From contig NZ_LOCN01000007.1 of assembly GCF_001574435.1 (NCBI RefSeq), positions 62,001 through 126,000 of the forward strand: a stretch of 64,000 nucleotides of DNA, given 5' to 3'. The notes beneath the pieces were generated by a model. The model ran no database searches. It saw only the letters and a list, made by a program, of their open reading frames with translations, and was not told the DNA's origin. Source of the stretch: Moritella sp. JT01 (GTDB taxonomy: Bacteria; Pseudomonadota; Gammaproteobacteria; Enterobacterales; Moritellaceae). This document shows positions 49,481 through 60,152 of this stretch, piece by piece. A program made the position numbers and the translations under genes. The number at the start of each line of letters is the position of its first letter. Position 1 is the first letter of the stretch.

Positions 49481-52400
49481 ATGGCTGCTATATTTTCAAA
49501 CTTTCGTCAAAAATTCTCAGGTGCGCCACGTTATCAACGTTTATTAAGTTATGCGCTGGTTGCCTATTTAATGTATGCCTTGCTGTTAGGTTTACTCGCC
49601 CCCTATCTCGCTAAAAGTATCGCACCAGAAAAAATCAGTGCGTTACTTGGCCGCCCAGTACAACTGCAAGATGTCAGTATTAACCCTTTTACCCTCAAGT
49701 TTGAGATCAAAGGGTTTGCAATTCAAACCCAAGATCAGCAAGATTTTACTGGTATTGGTCGACTCACATTGCAAATTAACTTATGGAAAAGTTTATTCAA
49801 TGGCAGTATCAATATTGAGACTATCGAAATTGATCAAGCCTTTGCTAATATTGAAAAATTAGATGAAAGTCAATTTAACTTCTCTGATATTCCAGCGCAC
49901 ATAGCAGCACAATCGGTGCCATCAGAAACACCAGCACCCATTAGCGAAGAGACAACTGAAGGCAGTGAGTTACCGCATATTCAAATCGCTAATATCAGCA
50001 TCACCAACACCGCGTTTAATTTTAAAGACCTCCCTACAGGTGCTGAACTCAACTACCCAGCAATCAATATTGTACTGACCAAATTCAATAGCCTGGCAAT
50101 GTTGAATAGTAAAAAACACAGCAACGCGCCATCCATACCTTACAACAGTTATGATTTGAGCATTGAAGGCGCCGACAATAGTGCTGTGACCACGGTAGGT
50201 CGATTCCAGTTAACGCCATTGGAAGCACAAGGTAACCTGGCCCTTAAACACATAAAATTAGTGACATTCTGGCCATTCATAGCAGAACAACTAACAGCTA
50301 AGCTAGAGTCAGGCGTTATCGACTTTACAACTGACTATCAGTTCATTAGTGATGATGAATCTCCGCAGCTGATCACTAATGCGGGTCAATTTTCATTACG
50401 TACACTGGTATTCACTAACCCAGAAAAAGAACTCGTTAACCTACCGTTATTCACAGTTGCAGGCATCAAAGTTGACCTATTAGAGCAACAAATTGGTTTA
50501 GATAATATCAGTACCGATGGATTAAAAGTTAATGCAGTTATAAACAAAGATGGTGTTGTTAACCTAGTAAACGCTTTTACACCAAAACATACAGAACCAA
50601 CTAGCGCATCATCCGATATCAAAATAACAGCTAAATCGAAATTGCAGGCAACGCAACCTGAAAGCAATGAAACTCAAGCAACTGAAAATGCAGAAACACA
50701 AGAATGGCTCGTCACCCTTGGTGAGTTTAATTTAACCAACTACGATATCAATGTCATTGAATCTATAATGACGGATGCAACTGCATGGCGTGTATTCCCA
50801 ATTAACGTCAGTACCAAATCATTAACCAGCCGTCTCGATACACCCATTGAATATAATTTAGCCTTCACGATTAACGATAAAGGTACCTTCTCTTCTCAAG
50901 GTAGCGCAGATGTAAAAGAACAATCACTTGATGCTACGATCAATTTAGATAAATTGAACCTCGCACAATTTCAACCTTATCTTAAACCTTACGTGAACAT
51001 CACAATCCAAAGTGGTGAATTCACAACGCAAGGTAACCTTTATGCGAATGCCAAAGGTGCAGCTCGCTTTGATGGTTCAATAAAACTGGAAGCACTAGCG
51101 ATTAATGACAACAAATTAAATAAAACGCTCATCAAATGGCAAGATTTCACTATCAACAGTCTTAAATTCGATAAAGAAGCAAACAGTTTGCTTATCGACC
51201 ATGTTTCTCTAGTGCAGCCTTATGCTCAGATAATTGTCGCTGCAGATAAAAGCTCCAATGTGTCTGATCTGGTTGTCAAAACAAAAGATGCAAAGAAAGA
51301 TGTGACGGTTGAACAAGGAGAACTCCAAGTTAAACCAGAGACTCAAAAAACTAAAGTAGCAGAAGATGCAATGCTGATTGAAATAAACAAGATCACACTC
51401 GCACAAGGTAAAGTTGACTATACCGATAACCTGCTTAAACCTAGTTTTGAAGCTGTCATCGAAAATATAGAAGGCCATGTTGGTAAACTCTCATCGACAA
51501 CAACCAAAAATGCAGAAATTGATATCAAAGCTGTCGTCAACAAATACGCCCCCATGACCTTAAGAGGCGTGGTTAACCCATTAATCCCAGAACCTTTTGT
51601 TGATGTGGAATTCGTGTTTGATAACTTCGAGTTGCCCTCAATGACGCCCTACTCTGGTACATATGCTGGTTTAGATATTGATGAAGGTCAGTTATCTCTA
51701 GCCCTAAAATACAAACTAGATAAAAATCATTTAGAGGGCAGTAACCATATCTTTATTGACCAACTGGATATTAACGATACCAAAGACAGTGACGCAGGAA
51801 GTTTTCTTCCTATTACCCTCGCTTTACCACTACTAAAAGACAGCAGTGGTGCGATTGATTTAGGTGTGAATGTATCTGGTGATATTAACGACCCAAGTTT
51901 TAATGTTGCTGAAATTGTACTAAAATCATTAAGCAACATTATTCTTAAAGCGGTTACCTCACCATTTACGTTATTGGCAAGTCTTGTTGATACAACCGAC
52001 GATTTAGATAAAGTAAGTTTTGCTAATGGCTCAGCAATACTTGCCAAAGCAGAGCAAACTAAGCTAGACACATTAGCGGAAGCATTAGCACAGCGCCCTG
52101 ACATCAAATTGAACATAAAAGGCAGTTATGATGTGAATATGGACAAACAAACGCTTCAAAATCGAGTGGTGAATGCGAAGCTAAGTCAATTAACAAACAC
52201 GAATGTTTCGGAAATGATTAACGCAACGAATATACCAGCATCAAGTGATATGAGAGATGCACTTATCGCGTTATATGAGCAAGAAACCAAAAGTAAAGCA
52301 GATGCGTTACGCAACGCAATTGCAGCGCAACAACCCGCATTAGCTAAACCAGAGTTAGAAAAAATTTGGCTTCGTCGTTTATATACAGAAACAAGTAAGC

Positions 52401-52576
52401 AACAATCAATCACAGATAAAGCGCTAAGAGGGTTAGCTAAATCGCGAGCTAATGCAATTAAAACTCACCTACGAGATGTAAGCAAAGTTGACGCGGGCCG
52501 TATCTTTGTATTAAGTCATCAAAGCAATGTGCCATCAGCAAGTACACAAACAACATTGACGCTTGTCGTTAAATAG
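49481..52576 (+). CDS. DUF748 (AsmA-like) protein with C-terminal OmpA-like region
   Basis: About 1031 residues. One N-terminal transmembrane segment (LLSYALVAYLMYALLLGLL) is followed by a very long beta-rich periplasmic part with the DUF748 pattern (IRLTLQINLWKSLFNGSINIETIEI-type, then LDKVSFANGSAILAKAEQTKLDTLAEAL). The C-terminal 180 residues resemble the OmpA-like segment typical of the family. DUF748 proteins belong to the AsmA/TamB group proposed to move phospholipids across the periplasm. The ATG at 49481 is chosen; AAAAGGA lies 12 bases upstream. Confidence 0.8.
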   Translation: MAAIFSNFRQKFSGAPRYQRLLSYALVAYLMYALLLGLLAPYLAKSIAPEKISALLGRPVQLQDVSINPFTLKFEIKGFAIQTQDQQDFTGIGRLTLQINLWKSLFNGSINIETIEIDQAFANIEKLDESQFNFSDIPAHIAAQSVPSETPAPISEETTEGSELPHIQIANISITNTAFNFKDLPTGAELNYPAINIVLTKFNSLAMLNSKKHSNAPSIPYNSYDLSIEGADNSAVTTVGRFQLTPLEAQGNLALKHIKLVTFWPFIAEQLTAKLESGVIDFTTDYQFISDDESPQLITNAGQFSLRTLVFTNPEKELVNLPLFTVAGIKVDLLEQQIGLDNISTDGLKVNAVINKDGVVNLVNAFTPKHTEPTSASSDIKITAKSKLQATQPESNETQATENAETQEWLVTLGEFNLTNYDINVIESIMTDATAWRVFPINVSTKSLTSRLDTPIEYNLAFTINDKGTFSSQGSADVKEQSLDATINLDKLNLAQFQPYLKPYVNITIQSGEFTTQGNLYANAKGAARFDGSIKLEALAINDNKLNKTLIKWQDFTINSLKFDKEANSLLIDHVSLVQPYAQIIVAADKSSNVSDLVVKTKDAKKDVTVEQGELQVKPETQKTKVAEDAMLIEINKITLAQGKVDYTDNLLKPSFEAVIENIEGHVGKLSSTTTKNAEIDIKAVVNKYAPMTLRGVVNPLIPEPFVDVEFVFDNFELPSMTPYSGTYAGLDIDEGQLSLALKYKLDKNHLEGSNHIFIDQLDINDTKDSDAGSFLPITLALPLLKDSSGAIDLGVNVSGDINDPSFNVAEIVLKSLSNIILKAVTSPFTLLASLVDTTDDLDKVSFANGSAILAKAEQTKLDTLAEALAQRPDIKLNIKGSYDVNMDKQTLQNRVVNAKLSQLTNTNVSEMINATNIPASSDMRDALIALYEQETKSKADALRNAIAAQQPALAKPELEKIWLRRLYTETSKQQSITDKALRGLAKSRANAIKTHLRDVSKVDAGRIFVLSHQSNVPSASTQTTLTLVVK

Positions 52577-52987
52577 ATGATTAGGAAATAGCATTATATA
52601 AAATAGGCTTCATTAGTTGTGTTACTACGACAGGTGAAGCCTAATGTTATTTTTCAGATACCATTCTTTTTCCGTTATATGTAAATCCTTATGCGCCTCT
52701 TTCATTTCCCGTCCTTTATAAATACAGGGGTCATTTGTAACTTGACACATCATAGCCATTTCCTACTGCTGTAAATTAACAACACCATAGCGAAAGTTTA
52801 GCTAAATTTTAAATATTTTCCATTGTCGATTAACCGACCAAAGACCTGCTACGTAAGCACCTATATCCGATAAATATACAAATCAAAGATCATCACTTAT
52901 GCTTACATTAGTTTGAGCTAATTAGGATACCAGCCTGTATGCATCTACTGATTAATATTCCAGTGATTTATAATTGGAGACCAACTT
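52577..52987. other. 411-bp gap between the DUF748 gene and a small gene
   Basis: Apart from the terminator-like hairpin at 52605-52642, no gene, repeat or clear promoter is visible. Confidence 0.5.
52605..52642 (+). terminator. probable terminator after the DUF748 gene
   Basis: AGGCTTCA (52605-52612) pairs with TGAAGCCT (52635-52642) around a 22-base loop; AATGTTATTTTT follows. Confidence 0.55.
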
Positions 52988-53320
52988 ATGCTTGAAGGTA
53001 ACTTTGTCGCATTAAAATCAGAACTATTAATCTGGCATACTCAGCAATTCATGAATAATAAACTGAGTTACGCCATGCTATGTGATTATATTTGGGAAAT
53101 ATTACAAGACTGGCAACGTTTAAATATCGTGGATAACAGAATATCAAGTCAAAAAGAAATGGTTTTTTGGTTCTTAGTATTTGAACTACAATTTCAAGAT
53201 GAAACGTCTTTATTGCATGATAAAAGCGTTAATTTTAAATTACATAACTGCATCTTGTTTTTACAAGATGAACTTGAGATGCCTAAAGGCTGTATTGGTG
53301 TGAGGCCTAATTACGCTTAA
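52988..53320 (+). CDS. uncharacterised small protein
   Basis: A 110-residue protein I do not recognise. It is mostly helical, with many aromatic residues and no signal peptide or membrane segment (for example LSYAMLCDYIWEILQDWQRLN and EMVFWFLVFELQFQDETS). GGAG lies 8 bases before the ATG, and the length and start context support a real gene. It is alone between the DUF748 gene and purT. Confidence 0.6.
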   Translation: MLEGNFVALKSELLIWHTQQFMNNKLSYAMLCDYIWEILQDWQRLNIVDNRISSQKEMVFWFLVFELQFQDETSLLHDKSVNFKLHNCILFLQDELEMPKGCIGVRPNYA

Positions 53321-53537
53321 CAAGCGATCTTAAGTTCACGTTCCAACACAAAAACAAAACATTCACTTTTAGATGTTACAACCTATTTACCACTTAAAAC
53401 TTCCATTTCCATCCAAATTTCTATATCATTCTGCTTAGAAACTTAGTTAAATATACTATAGTACTTAAAATACAACAAGTTAGTGAATTATCATTTGTTT
53501 GACCACCAAATTTATAATCAATTAATAGGGAACTGTT

Positions 53538-54719
53538 ATGTTAGGTACCGCCAACAGCAAAAGTGCAACACGTGTATTACTATTGGGTTCAGGAGAGCTT
53601 GGAAAAGAAGTGACTATTGAGTTTCAGCGTTTAGGGGTCGAAGTCATTGCCGTTGATCGTTATGACAATGCACCCGCGATGCAAGTCGCTCATCGTAGTC
53701 ACACCATTGATATGCTTGATGGAAATGCCCTAAGACGTGTGATTGAACTTGAACAACCACATTATGTTATTCCAGAAATAGAAGCTATCGCGACAGATAC
53801 CCTGCTTGAATTAGAGCAAGAAGGTGTCAATATCATTCCTACAGCTCGCGCAACCAAGCTAACAATGGATCGTGAAGGTATTCGTCTTCTTGCCGCTGAA
53901 ACCCTTAACTTACCAACGTCACCTTATATCTTTACTGATAATAAAACTGAATATGAAGCCGCGGTTGCAGAAATCGGTATTCCATGTGTGATAAAACCAG
54001 TCATGAGTTCATCAGGTAAAGGTCAAAGTATTATTCGTGATAAAGATGACATCGAGCAAGCTTGGCATTATGCACAAGAAGGTGGCCGAGCTGGCGCAGG
54101 GCGTATCATCATTGAAGGCTTTGTTAAATTCGATTTCGAGATCACCATGCTTACGATCAGTGCAGTAGATGGCATCCATTTCTGCGACCCTATTGGTCAC
54201 CGTCAGCAAGATGGAGATTACCGTGAGTCATGGCAACCACAAATAATGTGTGATGATGTGCTTGCCAAAGCACAAAAAGTATCTGCAGCTGTAGTTAAAG
54301 AATTAGGCGGTTATGGTCTATTCGGTGTCGAACTCTTCATTCGAGGTAAAGACGTATTCTTTAGTGAAGTTTCACCGCGCCCGCACGACACAGGTATGGT
54401 GACACTAATCTCACAAGACTTGTCTGAATTTGCTTTGCATGTACGCGCTGTGTTAGGGCTACCGATCACCCAAATCCAACAGTATGGTCCATCTGCCTCT
54501 GCCGTTATCCTAGCAGAGGGTCATTCGACTAATATTGGTTTTAATCAATTAGCACCAGCACTGGCTTGTGTACCTGGCAGTCAAATCCGTCTCTTCGGCA
54601 AACCAGAGATCGCAGGGCAACGTCGCTTAGGTGTAGCTCTGGCTCGTGGTATTAATACCATCGATGCGATTGATAAAGCCAAAGAAGTAGCGAAAACAGT
54701 TGAAGTGACTTTTAACTAA
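53538..54719 (+). CDS. purT: formate-dependent phosphoribosylglycinamide formyltransferase 2
   Basis: An ATP-grasp enzyme making formyl-GAR from formate and ATP in purine synthesis. The N-terminus is [22 protein letters not shown], followed by [14 protein letters not shown], then [22 protein letters not shown] and [24 protein letters not shown]. The 393 residues are normal. A clear terminator follows. Confidence 0.96.
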   Translation: MLGTANSKSATRVLLLGSGELGKEVTIEFQRLGVEVIAVDRYDNAPAMQVAHRSHTIDMLDGNALRRVIELEQPHYVIPEIEAIATDTLLELEQEGVNIIPTARATKLTMDREGIRLLAAETLNLPTSPYIFTDNKTEYEAAVAEIGIPCVIKPVMSSSGKGQSIIRDKDDIEQAWHYAQEGGRAGAGRIIIEGFVKFDFEITMLTISAVDGIHFCDPIGHRQQDGDYRESWQPQIMCDDVLAKAQKVSAAVVKELGGYGLFGVELFIRGKDVFFSEVSPRPHDTGMVTLISQDLSEFALHVRAVLGLPITQIQQYGPSASAVILAEGHSTNIGFNQLAPALACVPGSQIRLFGKPEIAGQRRLGVALARGINTIDAIDKAKEVAKTVEVTFN

Positions 54720-54767
54720 GACTAAGTGATTTTAGTTAATACGTAAGTACCTTGACGTATTTAGATC

Positions 54768-54805
54768 AAAAAAGGCTAACAAGTTATTACTCGTTAGCCT
54801 TTTTT
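54768..54805 (+). terminator. rho-independent terminator of purT
   Basis: AAAAAAGGCTAAC pairs with GTTAGCCTTTTTT around a 12-base loop, with a T-run. It can serve purT on + and nupC on -. Confidence 0.85.
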
Positions 54806-54853
54806 ACATCTGTAATTCAAGTTAATTATTGTATCTATACTTCTAACTGTGAA

Positions 54854-56053
54854 TTATAAACTTAACATCACACCAGCAATTGCGGCACTCATCAAGTTAG
54901 CCAGTACACCAGCAAAGATAGCGCGGAAGCCATGTTTGGCAATAAATTGACGACGCTCCGGGATAATACTGCCTAAACCACCAATCAAGATAGCCATAGT
55001 ACTGATATTGGCAAAACCACACAGTGCAAAGGTAATAATCGCTTGTGAATGTTCACTTAACTGATCTTTTACTTCCATCAACTGAATAAACGCCACAAAC
55101 TCATTGACGACGATCTTATTACCAATCAACGAACCTGCAACAATCGCTTCATTCCATGGCACACCAATCACCCAAGCAACAGGCGCAAACACATAACCTA
55201 GAATGATTTCAAAGCTTAATGTCAGATCAAACCAATTGCCAATACCACCTAACATGCCATTCAGTAGCGCGATAACACCGACAAACGCTAACAAGGTAGC
55301 ACCAATCGCTGTCGCCATACTTAAACCAGCCATAGCGCCGTCAGCAAGGGCTTCAACAACGTTTGTTGCGCGCGGTAATTCAACTTTAGTGATCTCATCA
55401 TCGCTTAGTTTATCTGTTGATGGCGGGAACAAAAATTTCGCCATTAACAAACCAGCAGGTGCAGACATAAATGATGCAGCAACAAGATATTTGATCTCAA
55501 CACCAATCATCGCGTAACCCACGAGTGTGCCACCAGCAACAGATGCTAGACCGCAAGTCATCACAGCAAAAAACTGCGAATCGCTCATGCCTTTTAAATA
55601 CGGTTTAACAACTAAAGGCGCTTCAACCATACCGACAAAAATGTTGGCCGTTGCCGCTAACGATTCCGCGCGGCCAGTGCCTAACAATTTCTGTAAGCCA
55701 CCACCAACAATATTAATCACCTTCGGCATAAAACCAATATGATACAGCGCTGAAATTAACGCAGAGAAGAACACAATAATACCTAATACATTGATAGCAA
55801 ATACAAAGTTGCCTTCAACTAAATTGCCAAATAAGAACGAGATACCTTCTTGGCCATAATCAATCACATTTGATACACCCGCACTAAAACCATTTAATGC
55901 GTTTTTTCCTGCTGGAAAATATAATACGATAAAAGCAAACGTGATCTGTAATATAAACGCTAGCGAGACAGTTCTTAGTGGGATATTGCGGCGATTGTTA
56001 GAGCAGAAATACGCCGTTAATAGGATCACTATTATGCCTAAAATAGATATCAT
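54854..56053 (-). CDS. concentrative nucleoside transporter (NupC/NupX family)
   Basis: A 399-residue membrane protein of the CNT family that imports nucleosides with H+ or Na+. It has a family N-terminus (ISILGIIVILLTAYFCSNNRRNI) and the core blocks GMVEAPLVVKPYL, AGGTLVGYAMIGV, GSLIGNKIVVNEFVAFI and ALCGFANISTMAILIGGLGSI. The ATG at 56053 matches the family start and has CAGG 8 bases upstream; the ATG at 56110 would add 19 residues with no Shine-Dalgarno. A perfect palindrome lies about 165 bases upstream. Confidence 0.93.
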   Translation of the reverse strand: MISILGIIVILLTAYFCSNNRRNIPLRTVSLAFILQITFAFIVLYFPAGKNALNGFSAGVSNVIDYGQEGISFLFGNLVEGNFVFAINVLGIIVFFSALISALYHIGFMPKVINIVGGGLQKLLGTGRAESLAATANIFVGMVEAPLVVKPYLKGMSDSQFFAVMTCGLASVAGGTLVGYAMIGVEIKYLVAASFMSAPAGLLMAKFLFPPSTDKLSDDEITKVELPRATNVVEALADGAMAGLSMATAIGATLLAFVGVIALLNGMLGGIGNWFDLTLSFEIILGYVFAPVAWVIGVPWNEAIVAGSLIGNKIVVNEFVAFIQLMEVKDQLSEHSQAIITFALCGFANISTMAILIGGLGSIIPERRQFIAKHGFRAIFAGVLANLMSAAIAGVMLSL

Positions 56054-56218
56054 GGAACAAACCTGTTTAATGATTAAAATTATAAAGACGCGTATTGTAG
56101 TCTGCGCCATTTTTACAGCAAGTCCAATAAGTTACCTGCTTGTTACAATTAAATTCAAACGGCTTGTTGTGATAGCTAGTTACTTGTTTTATAACAATTC
56201 AATAATGATATTTGGGTT

Positions 56219-56240
56219 ATTATTTCCATATGGAAATAAT
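56219..56240. promoter_or_regulatory. 22-bp perfect palindrome upstream of nupC-like gene
   Basis: ATTATTTCCAT and its exact reverse complement ATGGAAATAAT are joined without a spacer. A loop-free palindrome suits a dimeric DNA-binding protein rather than a terminator. It lies between the LysR stop and the transporter start. Confidence 0.5.
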
Positions 56241-56270
56241 ATTTCCCCATGAGAAGATAATTTCTTGAGG

Positions 56271-57209
56271 TTAAATTTTAATCTGTGACTTTAATTGCCG
56301 ATCCCAGTATGAAGGCTGACCAATATATTCTTTGAAAAAGGTGATCGCAGCGCTAATTTTCTTCGGTAAATGCTTACGGCTTGGGTATACAGCATAGAAC
56401 TGCATGCTTTGATTCGCCTGCCATTCTGGTAATAGCTGTATCAACTTGCCCGTTCTAAATTCATCCGTTAATAAATACGTGGCTAAGTAGGCAATTCCCC
56501 ACCCTGATATCGCGGCATCGCGAATCGCTTCAGCTAAATCAACACGATAGTCACCATTAACATTAATGTATAACGCGTCAGCACCTTTTTGGAATGACCA
56601 TAAGCCATAGTTACGTTTACGACTTTGGTAAATCAGGCAGTTATGGTTCTCAAGATCTTGCGGATGTAGTGGCGCAGAGTGGTGCATCAAATAATCTGGT
56701 GACGCAGCGACCACAAAGCGGGTATCAGCCAAATGCTGAGCCACATAACCTTCGGGTATGTCTTCAATGTTGGTCAACCACAGATCTAAACCGTCATCAA
56801 TCATATTGGCTTTATAATCGAACAGACTCACTTCAACATGTAGGTCTGGGTGCAGTTTACGAAACTGTTCAATTGCCGGGATGATATGGATCGTACCAAA
56901 TGACTGCGAAACACCTAAACGCAGAATACCCGTCACTTCGTCTTGCAGATTAGTCATCATGACATCAGCGTCTTGTACACTGCTTACCACGTCAGCACAA
57001 TAACGGGCAAACTGTTGACCCGCATCAGTTAAGGTGAAGCTTCGCGTTGAACGCTGCACAAGTTTAACGTTTAAATCAGCTTCTAAACACTTGAGTTGTT
57101 TACTGACATGAGAAACCGACACACTTAACGTATGTGCAGCAGCAGTAAAGCTACCGGTTTGTACCAGGGTATGGAAGAGTGCCATTTGGCTAGCGCGATC
57201 TTGAATCAA
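56271..57209 (-). CDS. LysR-type transcriptional regulator
   Basis: A protein of about 312 residues with the winged HTH ALFHTLVQTGSFTAAAHTLSVSVSHVSKQLKCLEADLNV and a substrate-binding domain (VEVSLFDYKANMIDDGLDLWL, QHLADTRFVVAASPDYLM) like the CrgA/DNA-binding LTTR subgroup. The start is uncertain: a TTG at 57209 gives the usual short lead-in (IQDRASQM), the ATG at 57185 begins exactly at the HTH, and a TTG at 57302 adds unrelated sequence. It lies upstream of the nucleoside transporter on the same strand and may regulate it. Confidence 0.82.
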   Translation of the reverse strand: MIQDRASQMALFHTLVQTGSFTAAAHTLSVSVSHVSKQLKCLEADLNVKLVQRSTRSFTLTDAGQQFARYCADVVSSVQDADVMMTNLQDEVTGILRLGVSQSFGTIHIIPAIEQFRKLHPDLHVEVSLFDYKANMIDDGLDLWLTNIEDIPEGYVAQHLADTRFVVAASPDYLMHHSAPLHPQDLENHNCLIYQSRKRNYGLWSFQKGADALYINVNGDYRVDLAEAIRDAAISGWGIAYLATYLLTDEFRTGKLIQLLPEWQANQSMQFYAVYPSRKHLPKKISAAITFFKEYIGQPSYWDRQLKSQIKI

Positions 57210-57368
57210 ATGAAAAGTACCGAGTAACGTCCGATCTGTGTGACCAGGTAGTAATAAAAAATAAACATCGTTATTGATGTTTAATACAGCCAGTGTATAC
57301 AAAAATTAATATGCAATAAAGCAGTAAGCCATTACGGGACGACAGTGCTGGCTTACTGCTCGATTATA

Positions 57369-58724
57369 TCAAGGTTTATGACGTAAAATTGAACGAACGT
57401 AACTGCGTGTATTCGCGTTATGATCTGACATAAACTCAGCGAGTAAGTTGATCATTTGGGTTACCCCCTCTTCGCCATTTTGCTCTCGGATCATATCAAC
57501 AATCATGTCGACTTCCTTACTACCATCGACTTCAAAACTCGGGTCACTCACTAGCTTCTCTGGCACCCAACGTTCAAGGTAATAAGCCAATTTCTGTGAC
57601 TTGTCATATGATTTTTTGGCAAAGACCTCTACAAATGTCGTATTTGTGTATTCAATAACAGGTGTCTCTTGCTCTAACGCTTTAAATAATACGCTACTAA
57701 AATCATTATTTTCATAGGCCTGCTTGGTGATGACCTCTTGAAATGTTTCTAATACCAAGTGACGATTAGAGAGCAATTGAATCGCATCTATTTTCGCTTG
57801 CGGGAAACCCATCATATCTTTGGCATTTGTCCAGATACTCGACGCAGTACTCACACCCGGTTGTAATGTTGAGTGATATGACTGTGCAATGTCTCCAATG
57901 TAATGCATCCCCCATCCCATAAAGCGCCAACCCCAATAATCATGGCCAGTACGAAAGGCATATTCAGATAACGCTTTGTACATATGGACACGATAGTCAG
58001 GGAAGGTATCACGTAAGAACGGCGCGAGTGTAAAGAGCACACTTGATTCATGGTAGAAACCCATATGGAAAGGTGCTTGCGAGCTGTATTCTAATGCCGG
58101 ATTACCAAAGGCTTGTTTACCAAAACCATACAGTTTACCCGCGTCGGTATTGCTGTCTTCAAACAAACCAATATCTAAACCATTATCTGGGTCATCATTA
58201 GCCGATACTAACACCTCGATTGGCGTTACCATCTCACCACTTTTCACTTCAACAAAGGTCATGGTGTTGTAATGGTCTAGGCTTTTAAATACGGTAACCT
58301 CTGACGAATCCATTCGACGACGGCCTTGTTTATCCTGCCCAGGTAATAACTGAATATATGGGTTAACACGTGCATTCGGGTTGATACGTATGGCATGAAT
58401 GAAACTTGTTTGTAAGTCTTGGCCAGCGGCATCAAATGCTAAGGAATCTGGACGCGGTTTATAATACGGGAAGTTTTGGCGTAACCAGTCTTCATTGGTT
58501 GCTAACAACGTTTCTAACCCTTGCGCCTCTGCTGTCACAAATTCGGCTAAGGTTTCGACTTTAATCGGTGCTTGCGCTGCCACTTCTGGCATGGTATTCA
58601 GTATTGGATAGGTAATGAGGCTATGTTCAGACCATGCATTGGCATTACTCACCAGCATACTGCTATACAAGAGTGCACCTAAAGTGACTTTCAGCGGTCT
58701 TTTAAACAAGATCGGGATAAGCAT
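57369..58724 (-). CDS. secreted zinc-dependent phospholipase C
   Basis: A 451-residue protein with a signal peptide ending at Ser-Asn-Ala-Asn-Ala before WSEHSL. In zinc phospholipases C the mature protein starts with a zinc-ligand Trp, as here. The metal motif H-x3-D-x5-H appears in HYIGDIAQSYH, and RTGHDYWGW lies nearby. It resembles the larger PlcA/PlcB-type enzymes known from Legionella and Pseudomonas. It should cut phospholipid headgroups outside the cell. Confidence 0.82.
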   Translation of the reverse strand: MLIPILFKRPLKVTLGALLYSSMLVSNANAWSEHSLITYPILNTMPEVAAQAPIKVETLAEFVTAEAQGLETLLATNEDWLRQNFPYYKPRPDSLAFDAAGQDLQTSFIHAIRINPNARVNPYIQLLPGQDKQGRRRMDSSEVTVFKSLDHYNTMTFVEVKSGEMVTPIEVLVSANDDPDNGLDIGLFEDSNTDAGKLYGFGKQAFGNPALEYSSQAPFHMGFYHESSVLFTLAPFLRDTFPDYRVHMYKALSEYAFRTGHDYWGWRFMGWGMHYIGDIAQSYHSTLQPGVSTASSIWTNAKDMMGFPQAKIDAIQLLSNRHLVLETFQEVITKQAYENNDFSSVLFKALEQETPVIEYTNTTFVEVFAKKSYDKSQKLAYYLERWVPEKLVSDPSFEVDGSKEVDMIVDMIREQNGEEGVTQMINLLAEFMSDHNANTRSYVRSILRHKP

Positions 58725-58796
58725 AATATTCCTTTGAAATCGGTCATATATTGGCAGACCTTATGTTGAAGCGCTAACTGATATTTTTCGGCGCAA

Positions 58797-59600
58797 TCAA
58801 CACTGCGCCTTTAAGTCGAGCGTACTCATGAATAATCTCGGGTCATCAATCTTATCCAGCATTTCAATGCTCGGTAAACATTCGTCATCGACATAGTCAG
58901 CAAAATCCCCATCTGGATCAAACACTAAGATATCCAGCGCTAACCGATCCATGCCATATAAACCGCGGTGGATCATATCAGCTGAGAAAACGAGTAAGTC
59001 GCCAGCGGCTAAGTTCATCACCTTACCGGTAGAGAGGCTATCACTGCTCACTTTGCCTTTTATTTCCTGTCGTACATTAAACTCTTCTTCATTATCCCAG
59101 CGCTTATGCGTACCAGGGACGAGTTCCATGCCGAGTTCATCAAACAAAGGCACGCGAAGATGTACCACTTGCGTCTCTTGCACGGCTATTTTTTGCTGTT
59201 CAACCTCATGATCGTATTGGCAGTCGCGATGCCAGAAATCTTTTTGTTTAGGGTTAACGGGGTTGAAAAATAATTGGGTATTCATAAACGCTGGATTAGC
59301 CGGTATAACCGATTCGACAACATCCATCATTTTTTTTGAACTGATAAAATTGAAAAGCTTCAGCCGATCGTCGCACTCTAAATAATCGATGCCGGTAATG
59401 ACAGACGAATTAAACGCTTCTGAACGATAGAATTGTATATTGTCTTCTTTCCAGCGCTCATGGAATTTTGATACTACTTCTCTCAGTGCTAAAATCTCAT
59501 TTGTATTAAAATAATTTCTTATTACAAAGTAACCTTGCTCGTCATATTCGCTATTCAATTGACTTCTATTACTCTCTTTAATACCCGTTACCTTTAACAC
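58797..59600 (-). CDS. phytanoyl-CoA dioxygenase (PhyH) family protein
   Basis: A 267-residue Fe(II)/2-oxoglutarate oxygenase fold. The iron ligands are in FWHRDCQYD (HxD) and in the distal His of FSADMIHRGLYG; the N-terminal part EYDEQGYFVIRNYFN matches PhyH proteins. Substrate unknown. The start is a GTG with AGAGG 6 bases upstream. It stands alone, downstream of the YkgJ-type gene on the same strand. Confidence 0.82.
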   Translation of the reverse strand: MLKVTGIKESNRSQLNSEYDEQGYFVIRNYFNTNEILALREVVSKFHERWKEDNIQFYRSEAFNSSVITGIDYLECDDRLKLFNFISSKKMMDVVESVIPANPAFMNTQLFFNPVNPKQKDFWHRDCQYDHEVEQQKIAVQETQVVHLRVPLFDELGMELVPGTHKRWDNEEEFNVRQEIKGKVSSDSLSTGKVMNLAAGDLLVFSADMIHRGLYGMDRLALDILVFDPDGDFADYVDDECLPSIEMLDKIDDPRLFMSTLDLKAQC

Positions 59601-59750
59601 CCATTACCTCTATTTTATTATCAAAACTCGGCGGCCTATGCTTTGGTTAATACCAGACAAGCTCTAAGGATTAGCCGAGTTTAATGTTGCTACTTATTCA
59701 GAATAAATTCCATTTTATCTCCGTAACGTTTTAATTGATTAATTTTTTAG

Positions 59751-60152
59751 TTACACCAACACTTGTCGTGTATTTCTGATGTAGTGATGGATCTGCCCCT
59801 CGACTTTAACGTCAATCATTTCATCTGGTCGACGATCATTGGGACAAGGCATTTTCGGTGTTGTACCAAACAGTCGACAGATCAACGGTCGTTCTTCGTA
59901 CACAGTGCAACCTTTAGGGCCTAAATGTACGCAGTTATACTCATCTAATGCGGCTTCATGCTCAGCATCTGTTTTATATGGCAGGCGCGACATTTCTTCT
60001 GCAGACGTCGTTACTGGCCCACAGCAATCGTGGCAACCCGGCGTACATTCAAACGTAGGGATCTCTTTACGCAGGCGTGCAAGGTCTTCTTTATTATTGT
60101 TCTTACTCTTGTTTTTTAACAATAATTTTATTTTTTCGTAGTCCGAAACCAT
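59751..60152 (-). CDS. YkgJ-family cysteine cluster protein
   Basis: A 133-residue protein with the CxxxCxxCC cluster (FECTPGCHDCCGPV), a later Cys in YNCVHLGPKGCTVYEERPLICRLFG, and CPNDRR. This is the zinc- or iron-binding YkgJ (CxxCxxCC) family, whose function is unknown. The start codon is ATG. Confidence 0.88.
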   Translation of the reverse strand: MVSDYEKIKLLLKNKSKNNNKEDLARLRKEIPTFECTPGCHDCCGPVTTSAEEMSRLPYKTDAEHEAALDEYNCVHLGPKGCTVYEERPLICRLFGTTPKMPCPNDRRPDEMIDVKVEGQIHHYIRNTRQVLV

